A stretch of 64,000 nt of DNA, from assembly GCA_025617745.1 (NCBI GenBank), contig CM046863.1:15380875-15444874 (forward strand), given 5' to 3'. The stretch's first letter is position 1. Each line of letters starts with the position of its first letter. Below are positions 11,774-22,378 of this stretch, piece by piece. Source of the DNA: Heliocidaris erythrogramma. Lineage: Eukaryota; Echinodermata; Echinoidea; Camarodonta; Echinometridae. The position numbers and the translations under genes were made by a program. The notes beneath the pieces are model-generated. The model was not told the DNA's origin and searched no databases. It worked only from the letters and a program-made list of their open reading frames with translations.

Positions 11774-12781
11774 ACTATTTACATTATCTATCACACTCCA
11801 TGTTAATTTAGTTGCCAATCACCAACAATTTTCCGCCTTAAAAGTGGATAACTTTAACAGCATATTAAATAGTGTTCAGTTTTATTTTCACTTATAACAG
11901 AACAATCAATATTTCAAAAATTATGACAAATAATCACAGAACTCAGTGACATTACTTTAATACATTTTGCAAATCATCATTTCAACTAAGGAGGAATGTA
12001 TCGAATTATTTGCTGTAAACCGTAAAAATGGAAGGATCTATTGAGAAGCAGAGCTTGTGTAATAAATATATAATATATAAGAAGGAAAATAAGGAAAATA
12101 AAATAACATAACTGTAAATTCATCGAGGATTAAAGCAAGGGTGTCTGTTATCGATGGGGCTACCTCCCCCATTCTAAAAAGTTAATTTAAACTTCTCATT
12201 AACCCTTGGGTGAATTTAACAAAGGCAGGAATCATCACAAAGTGTTCTAAAGATAATTTAAACCTCTGATTAACTTTCTATATAGGAAATTTAATAATAG
12301 GTTGCTCGCAGATCTATAAGCGAGTATACGCGCTATATCCTGTCGCCGAAAGAAAAGGGGACCCAACAAAGAAAATAGGCTGTAAGTTTTCATCATTAAT
12401 TTTTTATGCATCCTCTGTAATTAACATCAACTGATCATGTATTTGCCTTTGTATGATCTATTTCATATTGACTGACTGAAGATATAATTCTTTCTGGTTC
12501 AGTAATTATTTCAGAATGAAATTTATCTTCAAGACTTATTAGTATGCACGGTGCTTAAAAATAAAGTAAATAATCTGCTTCTCGTACATTAATTTCAATT
12601 GATTCTGTAGCTCTTGAGCCAGATTTTCAATAGGCGTGCAGGAAGATGATTTTAGTTACATGAAACTTATTGTAAAAACGTTGATTTTGTGAAAAACAAT
12701 TATCAAAAACGGTTAGAACATGTAATTACATGAAGAAATATCATTTTAAAAATATTAGTGACTTTCTTTCTGGGGATAGTT
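11774..12781. other. Spacer between the inverted minisatellite blocks
   Basis: AT-rich. No gene, RNA gene or repeat family was recognised. Confidence 0.5.
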
Positions 12782-13112
12782 GCGGGTGGGAGGATTTTCC
12801 AGGGGGTAATTGTCCTTGGAGGGTAGTTTTCCGGGGGGTAATTTTCCGGGGGGTAATTGTCCTTGGGGGTAGTTGTCCCTGGGGGTTATTTTCCGGGGGT
12901 AATTTTCCAGGGGGTAATTGTCCTCGGGGGGGGGGGTGGTTGTCCGTGGGGGTTATTTTCCGGGGGGGGGGGGAATTTTCGGGGGGTGATTGCCCTCGGG
13001 GGTGATTTTCCGGGGGTAATTTTACAGGGGGTAATTGTCCTTGGAGGGTTGTTTTCCGGGGGGGGGGGCCAATTTTCCGGGAGGTGATTGCCCAGGGGGT
13101 AATTGTCCTAGA
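12782..13112 (-). repeat. G-rich minisatellite, inverted block
   Basis: The block is built from GGGGGTAATTGTCCTTGG and GGGGGTAATTTTCCGG units, the reverse complement of the unit at 10,909-11,230. Several G-runs exceed eight bases (for example about 12,927-12,936 and 12,961-12,971). The two blocks are almost equal in length and 1.55 kb apart. Confidence 0.85.
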
Positions 13113-13625
13113 ACCGCCTAAAATACCCAATACTACGTGGAGAACTGCATTTCATTGTGGTGTATGCTACTTAGGGTGCGTTTATAGCTTAATTTCGAAG
13201 CTAGAAACATCGTTTTGAAACACAGTTAAACACAGTTTTGCAAAGCTGTTACCCGATAGCCTGTGGATTACAAGCTATTTTCCTCTGAGCAAATTCGAGC
13301 CCTGCCGTTGGATTGGCACACAACATTGCACATTCTGATTTTAACTTAAATAGAAAGCGCTTTAACTTTTAGTCGTGTAAAGAGTTCACAAACGATGATG
13401 TGTTTAATGCTGCCCCCCCCCCCCCCAAACACAATGTTTCTGGAGAAATCACGTTTCAAAACGCACCTTCTTGTGAGTGCTGTAACTCTGATTTAAAGAA
13501 AAGAAAAAAAAAAGATAAATGTTTTGAACTTAACGCGTATCAAAACCCTCATTCTGGTCTGAAAATAGCTATAAACGCAAGCTCAAATAAAAATCGTTGT
13601 AATTTACCAGGTCACACTGAATGAA
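13113..13625. other. Non-coding stretch with C-run
   Basis: No gene recognised. A C-run lies at about 13,413-13,426. The 74-codon frame at 13,400-13,624 runs through this homopolymer and has no known motif. Confidence 0.45.
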
Positions 13626-13912
13626 CAAGTTGAAAGGCATCAAACTTCATCCCAGACAATCAGCCGACGCTGTGGAGTTTTATTTCTAACAACTCAAAAA
13701 CAAAAACAAAATGTGATCGGCTGTCATTGAAAAGAAAATTAGGAAGAATGAAAATTGCTCACAATATCGGCCAGCATCAAAAGGGTTGGTTAAGGGACGA
13801 GTCCCCCCTCTTCCCTATCCTTTCTCAATCTATGTTTAAAGCGACAGGCAATATCGCTGCCTTCGATTTATAACAAGAACTTACAATTAATCTTTAATTC
13901 ACTGAAACACTT
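13626..13912 (+). repeat. Diverged direct repeat, copy 1
   Basis: Ordered matches with 15,037-15,402 include TGAAAGGCA, GACAATCAG, TATCGGCC or TATTGGCC, CCTATCCTTTCTC or CCGATCCTTTCTC, ATCGCTGCC or GTCGCCAAC, and TTTATAACAAGAACTTA or TTTATTACAAGAACTTA. It is a dispersed repeat or an old local duplication. Confidence 0.65.
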
Positions 13913-15036
13913 GTTTATCCCAAAGAAGGGTATTTCCTACATAGTAAAATTTCATCTACGAAAATGGTATGAGAGGCATTACAGACATAAACATAATAAA
14001 GGTATACTACACAATGTTGACTAGCACAAGATGTCCATTTTTTTAATACAAAGCATCCATACATATTGAGATAACAAAATAGATTACAAAATACCGGCAC
14101 TGAAAAATACATGTTTATTTTGGCTATGCGTGTGCCTAATAATTCATTAAAAAATCCCAATTAAAGCCACACTTCTGTATGTAACTGCACATTACTAAAT
14201 CGAGATTTACAATGCATACTCACAGTGTCAATTCGATACCACCGCAGACACGACAACGCTTTCACTATCAGTGGTCTTCATAGACACGGAATAATTATGG
14301 TCGAATGTATCCTCACAACTATAATCACAGTTGGAAAATGTGAGCATATGCTTTGTCTTAGATTAGAAAAAAGGCTTCCAGTGCAACGAAATAGCATTTG
14401 AGTCCAGCTTCAAACAAGGCAAAGTAAAACAAATATGGAACACAACTTCCTCATACCGTTAATGTTCGCAAATGCATGGGTTAGAAATATATTCCGTCGT
14501 AGGCATCTGTTGCGCCAAACGCCCATAAATGGCGTAGTCTAACAAGTAGACCCATTCCACAATATTTGCTCTATTTTAAGAACTCAAAAATGCATCTCTC
14601 CATACATGAACGGAGGTGGAAAAGATGTCACTCATTGTAATTACTGAGAGTATAAGAGAATGCACACAGAAGAAAAGGAATAAAAGAAATGCTAAATTAA
14701 AGCATAATTTTCAGGAATGCAGGAACCCCTTGAAAAATCCCGCATTTACCCCATTAAAAGCTGTCCTGAAGATCTATTCGTTCCATTTTTATGAATCTTT
14801 TTTATATTCTTTTTTTTTATGAAACTGGTTTTGTTTAAATTATAAAACAAGTTAGGGGATGAATACATGTATAAGTAATATAGTATTGGCTTTATAACAT
14901 AAACAGGGCTGAAATTGCGAATAATTATGCCACATGAAAATGGTGTATCAGTGCACCTGGTGCCCTTCACACAGCATTTCACGATGATACATGATTTCAA
15001 AAGAAAGCTTTGTTGTCAGTTATTCACAGTGGCTGA
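13913..15036. other. Non-coding spacer
   Basis: AT-rich. No domain was recognised in the frames at 13,915-14,160, 14,616-14,822 and 14,746-15,000. Confidence 0.45.
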
Positions 15037-15402
15037 ACAAATTGAAAGGCAGCACCTTTGACCAAGACAATCAGATCCGTTCATTTTGCGAAGGTATATC
15101 ATCATAACCCCGCCCCCCAAAAAAATTAAACAATAAATAAATAAAAATAAATAAATAAATACTGATAATGAATAGAATAGAAAGAAAAACGTGACAGGCT
15201 GAATTTGAAGAGAAAAAAATGTCTATGAAAAAACACCAAAAACATGCGCATTATTGGCCGACATCATGGGGATTGATCGGGGGACATCCCTTTTACTCCC
15301 GATCCTTTCTCGGTTTGTGTGAAAAGCGATAGGCAATGTCGCCAACTCCGATTTATTACAAGAACTTATAATCAATCTTGATTTCACCAAAACACATGTC
15401 AA
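15037..15402 (+). repeat. Diverged direct repeat, copy 2
   Basis: Second copy of the repeat at 13,626-13,912. It carries an extra A-rich stretch (AAATAAATAAATA, about 15,130-15,165). Confidence 0.65.
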
Positions 15403-15783
15403 AGGGTAATGAGATAATAAGATATGTTGTTGCCGTTGTTGTTTCCCATGCGTTCCCTCACCACCCTCTCGGTATGTAGTGGCTTATCATACCAAGCACA
15501 ACACTATAATGATATTATCACTTAACATAAGAAGTTGGTGTTTTAACAGGGGCCTTACAGAATTTATGTAAAAAATAATTCTCTCTCCCAGAGAGTTTAT
15601 GTGAGAAGGAATTATAAATAAATCATGATCATACACAAGCGAATTCAATTACCACGTGCATATCTAGCCTGCGTAGTAAAGCACATAATGTAAATGACTG
15701 CTTACTTTAACGATGCTATTTAATTTCATTAAAAAAGCATCACTGTATTTTTAGTTTTTATGCAGAAATGAGGTACTTGAACG

Positions 15784-17104
15784 GGGTGAACCGGGGCAGT
15801 AATAGGGGTGAAGTGGGAAAGTCGGGAGAAAAGGGACAAAAGTCTTGAAATCGCTAAAATCACCCTTTTTTCTGGTAGTTGTCTAAAGTAAGTGATGGGA
15901 ATGTTAAAGATAGTATATCATTAAAAAAAATTGCTTGAAAGTCACTTGTAGAGTTGACTTGATTCTCATGCCCATTTAAGAAATATTGGATGAAAAAAAG
16001 GTTTGTTTGAGCACCTGTAAAAGGTGCTTATATTTGCCACACCAGTGCCACCTTTTAGGGTGTCCCTAAGCACCTTTTGAAAAGGTTTTCATCGACACCT
16101 TTAAAGGTGCTCATCACGTACACTGGCAAAGAGCTAGCCTACTCTTGAGCAATATTTTATCGTCCTTCGAAAAAATACAATATATCCATAGTAACTGAAA
16201 TCAATAAATTATAACAACATGCAATAGAACACATTTATACAATTTGTATCAAACCAACGTATTTTGAAAATGACGAATGTAGATAGATATTATCGTGGAC
16301 ATGTTTAAATAACATCTACAGATTATGATAAAGACTAATACGCATAACAAAAGGTGGAGAAATCTAAGCTCAATGGCTAAGGTCCTTTTAATGGAACTTG
16401 TAGACACCTTTCCAAATCGGCACCAGTTTGGAGCTAATGAGTACCCCACAAGCACCATTTTTCTAAGAGTGAATGATGAGTGTTTTGTAAATTTTAAACT
16501 GCATTTCCACGGTTTTGGGCAAAAATAAATAGTTGTTCATAATACTTATTTTTGTTACACAAACGTTTGTCTGAAGTAGTATGAATGAACTTTCAAAAGA
16601 AAGCGACCGATATGAATTTTTGTGATTTTTATTTAGACCCAAAGATCTTTTCATGTAATATGTCTATAGATTATGACTGATAAAAGCTCATTTTCCTTAC
16701 ATACACAAAAAGTAACCGCGGTGAAATGGGACAAGATTTCCCAGTTCACCCAGATAGTTAAAAAGAAACAACAACAAATTCCTGCAAAATATTAGTGTTG
16801 GTATTTATAGCAAAAAATGCTATTGCAAATTATAGGGTCATATAAGACTTATATGCTGTATGCGGGGTGTTCACTATAGCCAAGTGATATACTTATAACA
16901 TATTTGCCAATGAATGCATGTTGAAACAGAAAAAAAGTGATAAAAAAAAGTGAAAAATATACCTACAAGAAAAATCGCAGTATAGCTGTGGATGTATTTG
17001 TTTACATTTATAGTATGACATATCGTGGGATTCAAACTAATTTATAAAAGGGTTATTCCAGTTCTCCCGCTTCCCAGTTCGCCAAACTCTCCTACGGGGC
17101 GAAC
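15784..17104. mobile_element. Candidate 1.3-kb terminal-inverted-repeat element
   Basis: The left end reads CGGGGTGAACCGGGGCAG then GGTGAAGTGGGAAAGTCGGG. The right end is an imperfect complement, GGCGAACTGGGAAGCGGGAG. A related GGTGAAATGGGACAAG motif lies inside at about 16,720. No transposase was found. The boundaries are approximate and the arms diverged. Confidence 0.4.
16009..16112. repeat. Short inverted-repeat unit built on AAGGTGC
   Basis: GAGCACCTGTAAAAGGTGC at the left pairs with CACCTTTAAAGGTGCTC at the right. Three further AGCACCTTTT and CACCTTTTAGG copies lie between them. It looks like a small foldback element. Confidence 0.5.
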
Positions 17105-17212
17105 CTACTTTTGCTTTTCAAGGAGACTATTACAAGAGTGAATGGAATTTATGAATCTATTTTTCATTTTGAAGAGAATCGATAAAATATAAATTCACAT
17201 TTTTTTTTTGTA

Positions 17213-18283
17213 AAAGACCGTGACTCCAAATAATTAATCATGAGTTCAATATCAAAATTCAGTCTTATTCACAATGCAAACGTCATGAAACTGCCCGCTA
17301 ATTGGAGCCAATGCGCAAAAATTTGGCTGTTTGCTGTGTACACCCTGCGCCGACCGACCCGGCGTCTAGCTGCATGATATACCGAAGGGCTTTTCTGTTG
17401 CAAGTAACAAACTCTGCAGAAGTGAAATCTGACCTTTCTGTTTCACTCAAAAGTATCTATTTTTATGAAGAAACTTTTTGCTTTTAGATTTATTGGAATG
17501 CCCATGATACTTTACGAGGTTAAAAACTAATAAAACTAGTTGAAAACAAAATATTTTCCTTCGTCGAATATGGTACAGACACAACTGCAGTGTTGTGCTA
17601 TAATTTAACTGTTCGCTCGCTATTTAAACGTATTAGAAATTATATAGCATGGTACGCTCTGTGGGAGCGGTTCATGCTCCAGCACAAGAGCGGAAACCGC
17701 CATTGGGCTTGCATCCAATCCCTATCATATCCCCGGTAATTTATTCTCTCTATCTCCTTCATTACCTCCCCCCCCCCCCCCTCTCTATTCAATTTCCTTC
17801 ATTATATCCCTCTCTCTCCAGTTTCCTTTATTATATCTTTTTTGTTGGTTTATCTCCTCTTTTACTTTCATTATAGGTCAACCCTTCCTTCAGTTTCCGT
17901 CTTTCTTCTTTACATCCTATTCTCCCTCTTTCTTCATCTTCATACCGGTCTCTCTTTCTCTCTCATATTCGGTTTTTTTTTTCGTTCACTGTTTCACCTT
18001 GATATTTTTTTATAATTACTCAATCCTTCTCTTTCTCAATTTGGCTTAGTAAGTCCTCCTTAATAATCATATAGTCACATGGCCGTCTCTTGTATCATAA
18101 CCTATCGTTCATCTAACCATAGCCTATTCTTAATGATAGTCTCTTTAAGCTTATTCCTTCTTCATTCGGTCTTCTATAACTTTTTTTTTAACCATTTATT
18201 TCATTCTCTCCTCCCCCTCTTTCTCCTTAATTCATTGAGTTATGTAAAGGAAACTAAACCAAAACAATCATTAAATACTTAAA
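17213..18283 (+). repeat. Local tandem duplication, copy 1
   Basis: The segment matches 18,853-20,429 in the same order. Shared stretches include TCATGAAACTGC, TTTGGCTGTTTG, GGCGTCTAGCTGCA, AAGTATCTATTT or GAGTATCTATTT, the CT-rich tracts (CTTCATTATATCC), and TTCATTCGGTCT near the end. Both copies are interrupted by unrelated sequence. No coding content is recognised. Confidence 0.75.
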
Positions 18284-18471
18284 CAGTTACATGTCGTTTT
18301 TCCAAAGCTTGATTATTCCCAAAGGATCGTTATTCCGAAGGTTCAAATTTCCGAAAATGAAATAGGGTTCATAATTCCAGAAATGAAATGAGATTTATAA
18401 TTTTTATTCAAAAAACTCTATACCCCTATGAATTCAGAAATTGTAATTCCACATTCGGTGTTGGTGTTTGT

Positions 18472-18607
18472 GTTGCTAGCCATGGGCGGAAATCGTGACG
18501 TCACCCTATTCATCATGGGGGGGGGGGGGGGGGGGAACGACACAATAGCCCCCCCCCCCCCCCCATGAACAATAGATTCTCTACTCGGATTGACGCCCAT
18601 GTTGCTA
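18472..18607. repeat. Inverted repeat with facing poly-G and poly-C runs
   Basis: TTGCTAGCCATGGGCG at the left pairs with CGCCCATGTTGCTAGC at the right. Inside are a G-run (about 18,518-18,535) and a complementary C-run (about 18,550-18,564), so the whole unit can form one hairpin. Confidence 0.6.
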
Positions 18608-18852
18608 GCTATGTCATATGTTTAACTATGCGGAAATGGATTCTTGGTTTTATAGAAAAGGCTTACTTTTAATGGTACTGCAGCTAAATAAGAAGATTAA
18701 CTATGTTCACAAAGCCCTAAATGTAAAAGACTTAGGCCTATATTTATGTCTGCAAAATTACACACCAGGACCTACTTTAGTTTCTTTTTAAAAAGAGGCT
18801 AAACGAGTAAATTTAAAATAGAATGGATAAATTTAACATTTAATTTTCAATG

Positions 18853-20429
18853 GTAAAAGACTCGGTGAATCCAAATCATTAATCATGATTTCAATATCAA
18901 CGTTTACAATGCAAAAGTCATGAAACTGCTCGCTTACCTGAGCTGATGCGCGAATATTTGGCTGTTTGTTGTGTACGCCCTGTGCCGTCCGACTTGGCGT
19001 CTAGCTGCACGAGCTACCGTAGCGCTTTTCTGCTAAAAGTAGTCATGTTAACGAACTCTAGATAAGTGAAATCCGAACTCGCTGTTTCACTCGAGAGTAT
19101 CTATTTCTATGAAGTTTCTTATCGCACTCTTATAGATCAAAGAAGTTTTGCTTTTAGAATTACTTGAATGCCCGTGAGGCTTCATGGGGCTATAGACTAA
19201 TAATCAATTAGTAGAACGCAAGATATTTCATTGTCGAGGATGGCACTGACGCCATTGCCGTGAATTGAAATATGTTAATTAGTCTCCTCCTGACTTTTTC
19301 GTACGATAGATGCACATAACCTCAACTTGAGTACGGAGAGACGTATAACGAACGCATTTGCATACATAATTTGTATATTATATTCCTTGAAGGGGAAATC
19401 TACCCTAATACAAGTCGGTTATAAAAGAAGGGGAAAATATAGATAAACAGATCAATGACTATTTCAGCAAAAATCCAAAAAGAAATAAAGTTATACAATT
19501 GTGAAGTTGTAATCATTCAAACACAAATTGGCAACTTCGTTAACGAATCTTGCGAGCAAACCTCCCATTTTCTGTGTACAACAAAAAAAATCCACTTTTT
19601 AAATTTTAAATCATACATGCAACCTAAATAGAACATAACCTATATGACAGAAATGCATTCCTTCAACAATTAAGAAACTGAAAATTTGTGAAATTTTCTC
19701 TAGAAACCGAATCGTAGAGGAGTTGCCAATTTCTGAAAATGTGTGTAATTGATAAAAATTTCGAAAATTCATAACTTTCTTATGTCTTGTCACTAATCTG
19801 CTCATGTTATTGTTATACCATGTATGATTTTATTAAAAACAATTAGATATTAGGGTGGAGACTTCCCCTTTATTGTTCTCTTTCACTTTGTCTTTCTTCG
19901 TCGTTATTTCTCTCTCTCTCTCCAGTATGATCCTACATTTTTCCTTCATTATATCCAACTCTCTTTAGTTTCATTTGCCATTACCTTCTCTCATTAACCT
20001 TCATTATAGGCCCATCCTTCCTTCAGTTTCTATCTTTCTTCATTTTATAGGCCTATTGTCCTTCAGTGTATCCCCTGTCTCTCTTTCTTCTTCTTCATAC
20101 CCGTCTCTCTCTCTTTATTTTTTTTTTCGTTCACGCTTTCACCTTGGTACTTTTTATAATTCATCCATCCTTCTCTCTTTTACTTTGCTTTTCTAAGTCC
20201 TTAATTTCAGGATATATTTCTCAAAAGACCTTCTATTATATCATAACCTATAATTCTCTCTATCCATATTATATCCTTTGTTATTGATTATAGTCTTTTC
20301 ATCTTATTCCTCCTTCATTCGGTCTAATATAACTTTTTTTATAATCATTTATTTTCATATCTTTCTCCCTCTCTCCTTCATTTATTGAGTTATATGTATA
20401 GCAAACAAAACCAAATCAATCATTTAATA
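18853..20429 (+). repeat. Local tandem duplication, copy 2 (truncated by LTR element)
   Basis: Homologous to 17,213-18,283. It has taken up a MITE (19,389-19,870) and ends exactly where the LTR retrotransposon begins. Copy 1 therefore serves as the empty site for that insertion. Confidence 0.75.
19389..19870. mobile_element. About 480-bp MITE inside duplication copy 2
   Basis: The left end, AAGGGGAAATCTACCCTAAT, is an imperfect inverted copy of the right end, which contains TATTAGGGTGGAGACTTCCC. The flanks TTGA and TTTA resemble a degraded TTAA duplication. It does not code and is absent from duplication copy 1. Confidence 0.6.
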
Positions 20430-21715
20430 TTTGGTAATTTGATAGGTGGTGGTTGAAATTGAATCACTCTTGCATAAGTAATAAAAGTTCACTGTCCTAA
20501 CAAATTCCCTTTTTTATTAATCTGCTGGAGAGAAGGCACACAATAAAACTAACAAAGTCAAAATGTAATTTCACAAAGGTTTAATAACGATCAAATAAGA
20601 CATAATATATTCAGTTTATCATATAAACTAATGAGCACTTATATTTGGTTATGATTACAATTAAATATTAATAACTGAATTAAGTTATGGGAAGGCGCTG
20701 TTTATTGAGCGGAAGGCCGCCGCTATTTAACTAAGATTGGCACTGTTTATCGAGCGGAAGGCCGCCGCTAAAAGTTACCTGAAGAAACTGATGGAGTGAT
20801 GATTGTCTTGACTCGAACTGGTGTGGATGAGGCAGAAATATGTCGAAAAAGGTGGTTGGTGTTCACGAAGTCTGGACGTGTAAACTGGTGCGGAGCAACA
20901 CTTCGTAGTTCGGTCGAAAAGTCAATTGAAAACTGGTTCGAGTTGCATGGTCGCTCGTCGGCTAACAGTGGTGGTCGGCATTATCGTTCGACGTCGAACA
21001 CGACAGGGATAGTTCGAAAACGTCGGCTGACGGTTGCATAACAATGTCGTTCGAGGTTAAACACGACGAAGGTAGTACGAAAAGGTAAACGTCGACGAGA
21101 GCCAGATCGATCGATGAGAGCTCGTGCCAGGACACATGTCTACTGGCGAAGTTCTAATAAAAGTCTCTGCCCGTAGCGAGTTGATGCAGGAAAACTAAAT
21201 TAACTCATATTGAAGTGTAGTACTCGTGAAACGCATCCTTTTCTCTATTTAAAATCATTTCTGGTCGAAATCTAAAAAGTAGGCGAAACTGAGAAAACAC
21301 GTGATGCGATTCGAGAAACAAAAAATCAGTAGATGTGGTCTGGGCGAGATCAGGCAGAAGAAGAGGGGTTATTTTTAGCTCGCACTCTGCTTTTATATGA
21401 CCTAGTGGTGTCGAATCGACACCGCTCGGATCCAAAATTGACCAATAAAAACAGAGATTGACCGTTTAAATCATACATTAGGCAAATTAGGCAAAGAAGA
21501 AATCGGAAAATACGGACGTAGAGGAGATAATGGAAAAACACTGAAATGGGCATATAAAAAAGCTTACTGGATACTGGGGTTAAAAATACTACGCCATCTA
21601 CGATGTGGTAGACAAGCTTATAGTACAGAGTGGTATAGCAAATGAACGAGTATACGTTACTAATATTTTTTCTTAGTGAATTAATAAATTAAAAATACAA
21701 TGTATAGCCGCTACA
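20430..21715 (-). repeat. 3' LTR
   Basis: 1,286 bp. On the minus strand it starts TGTAGCGGCTATACATTG and ends ACCAAA. It carries a TATAAAAG box at 21,390-21,397 and an AATAAA signal at 20,513-20,518. It also holds two near-copies of the motif GAGCGGAAGGCCGCCGCTA about 50 bp apart (about 20,700-20,770). An antisense (plus-strand) 81-codon frame at 20,796-21,041 recurs in the other LTR, with no known domain. Confidence 0.95.
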
Positions 21716-21730
21716 ACGAACCCCCCTGTA
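21716..21730 (-). promoter_or_regulatory. Polypurine tract
   Basis: On the minus strand the bases just before the 3' LTR read ACAGGGGGGTTCGT. The G-run is the expected purine primer for plus-strand DNA synthesis and lies within 6 bp of the LTR start. Confidence 0.6.
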
Positions 21731-22378
21731 GACCCGAGCCTGCGTATATGTAAGCACCCGAGGGGCGATAACATTGGAATACAAATAGTTGAAAATACAG
21801 AACAGGTCACACAATATGTAAGCATGAATACTAATCATAACCAGGCATAAACAGGTATGCCAACGGACAAACAATCAAATAGTTCTTGGTCCATGTTACG
21901 AAAAACAATCTTAGTTAAGACATCAGCAAAATAGTGCTCTACGGATACAAAAGCAACCTTACGACAAACAAATACTGTTGATATAACAGGCAAAGTGGCA
22001 AGGTCCATACGTAATCAATGGTGATGACATAAAGACCGAATTTGAACTGCACGAATGAGAACAGTACACCATAAAAGAAATTACAGTCATATATACCCTG
22101 GTGGTGTCTCACGAGGAAAGATATTCATATATATCATATGCAAAAAAGGAACATGGTAGCAATGTACTGCAAAAGTAAGTAAACCAGTAATGCAATCTCT
22201 AAACAAATAATATACAAAATCAGGGTGGTCGAGAGACGACAAAATACCATAAGTATTCTGAGCACAGACAAAGGCATGTGCACTAAATCCCCCAAGTAAG
22301 AGTCCGTCACATAAGCAATAAGGGAATAATACACCGATCTACACAGACAGGGACTGAGGGAGGAAAAAAAATGCAACC
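21731..22378 (-). other. Retrotransposon 3' non-coding internal region
   Basis: About 650 bp between the pol stop and the polypurine tract. The minus-strand frames (22,134-22,376 and 21,689-21,874) are short and match no gag, pol or envelope feature. Confidence 0.55.

Noticed and set aside
10860-13130. Proline- and glycine-rich proteins over the C/G-rich blocks
   Set aside because: They are translations of a minisatellite unit, with comparable frames on both strands.
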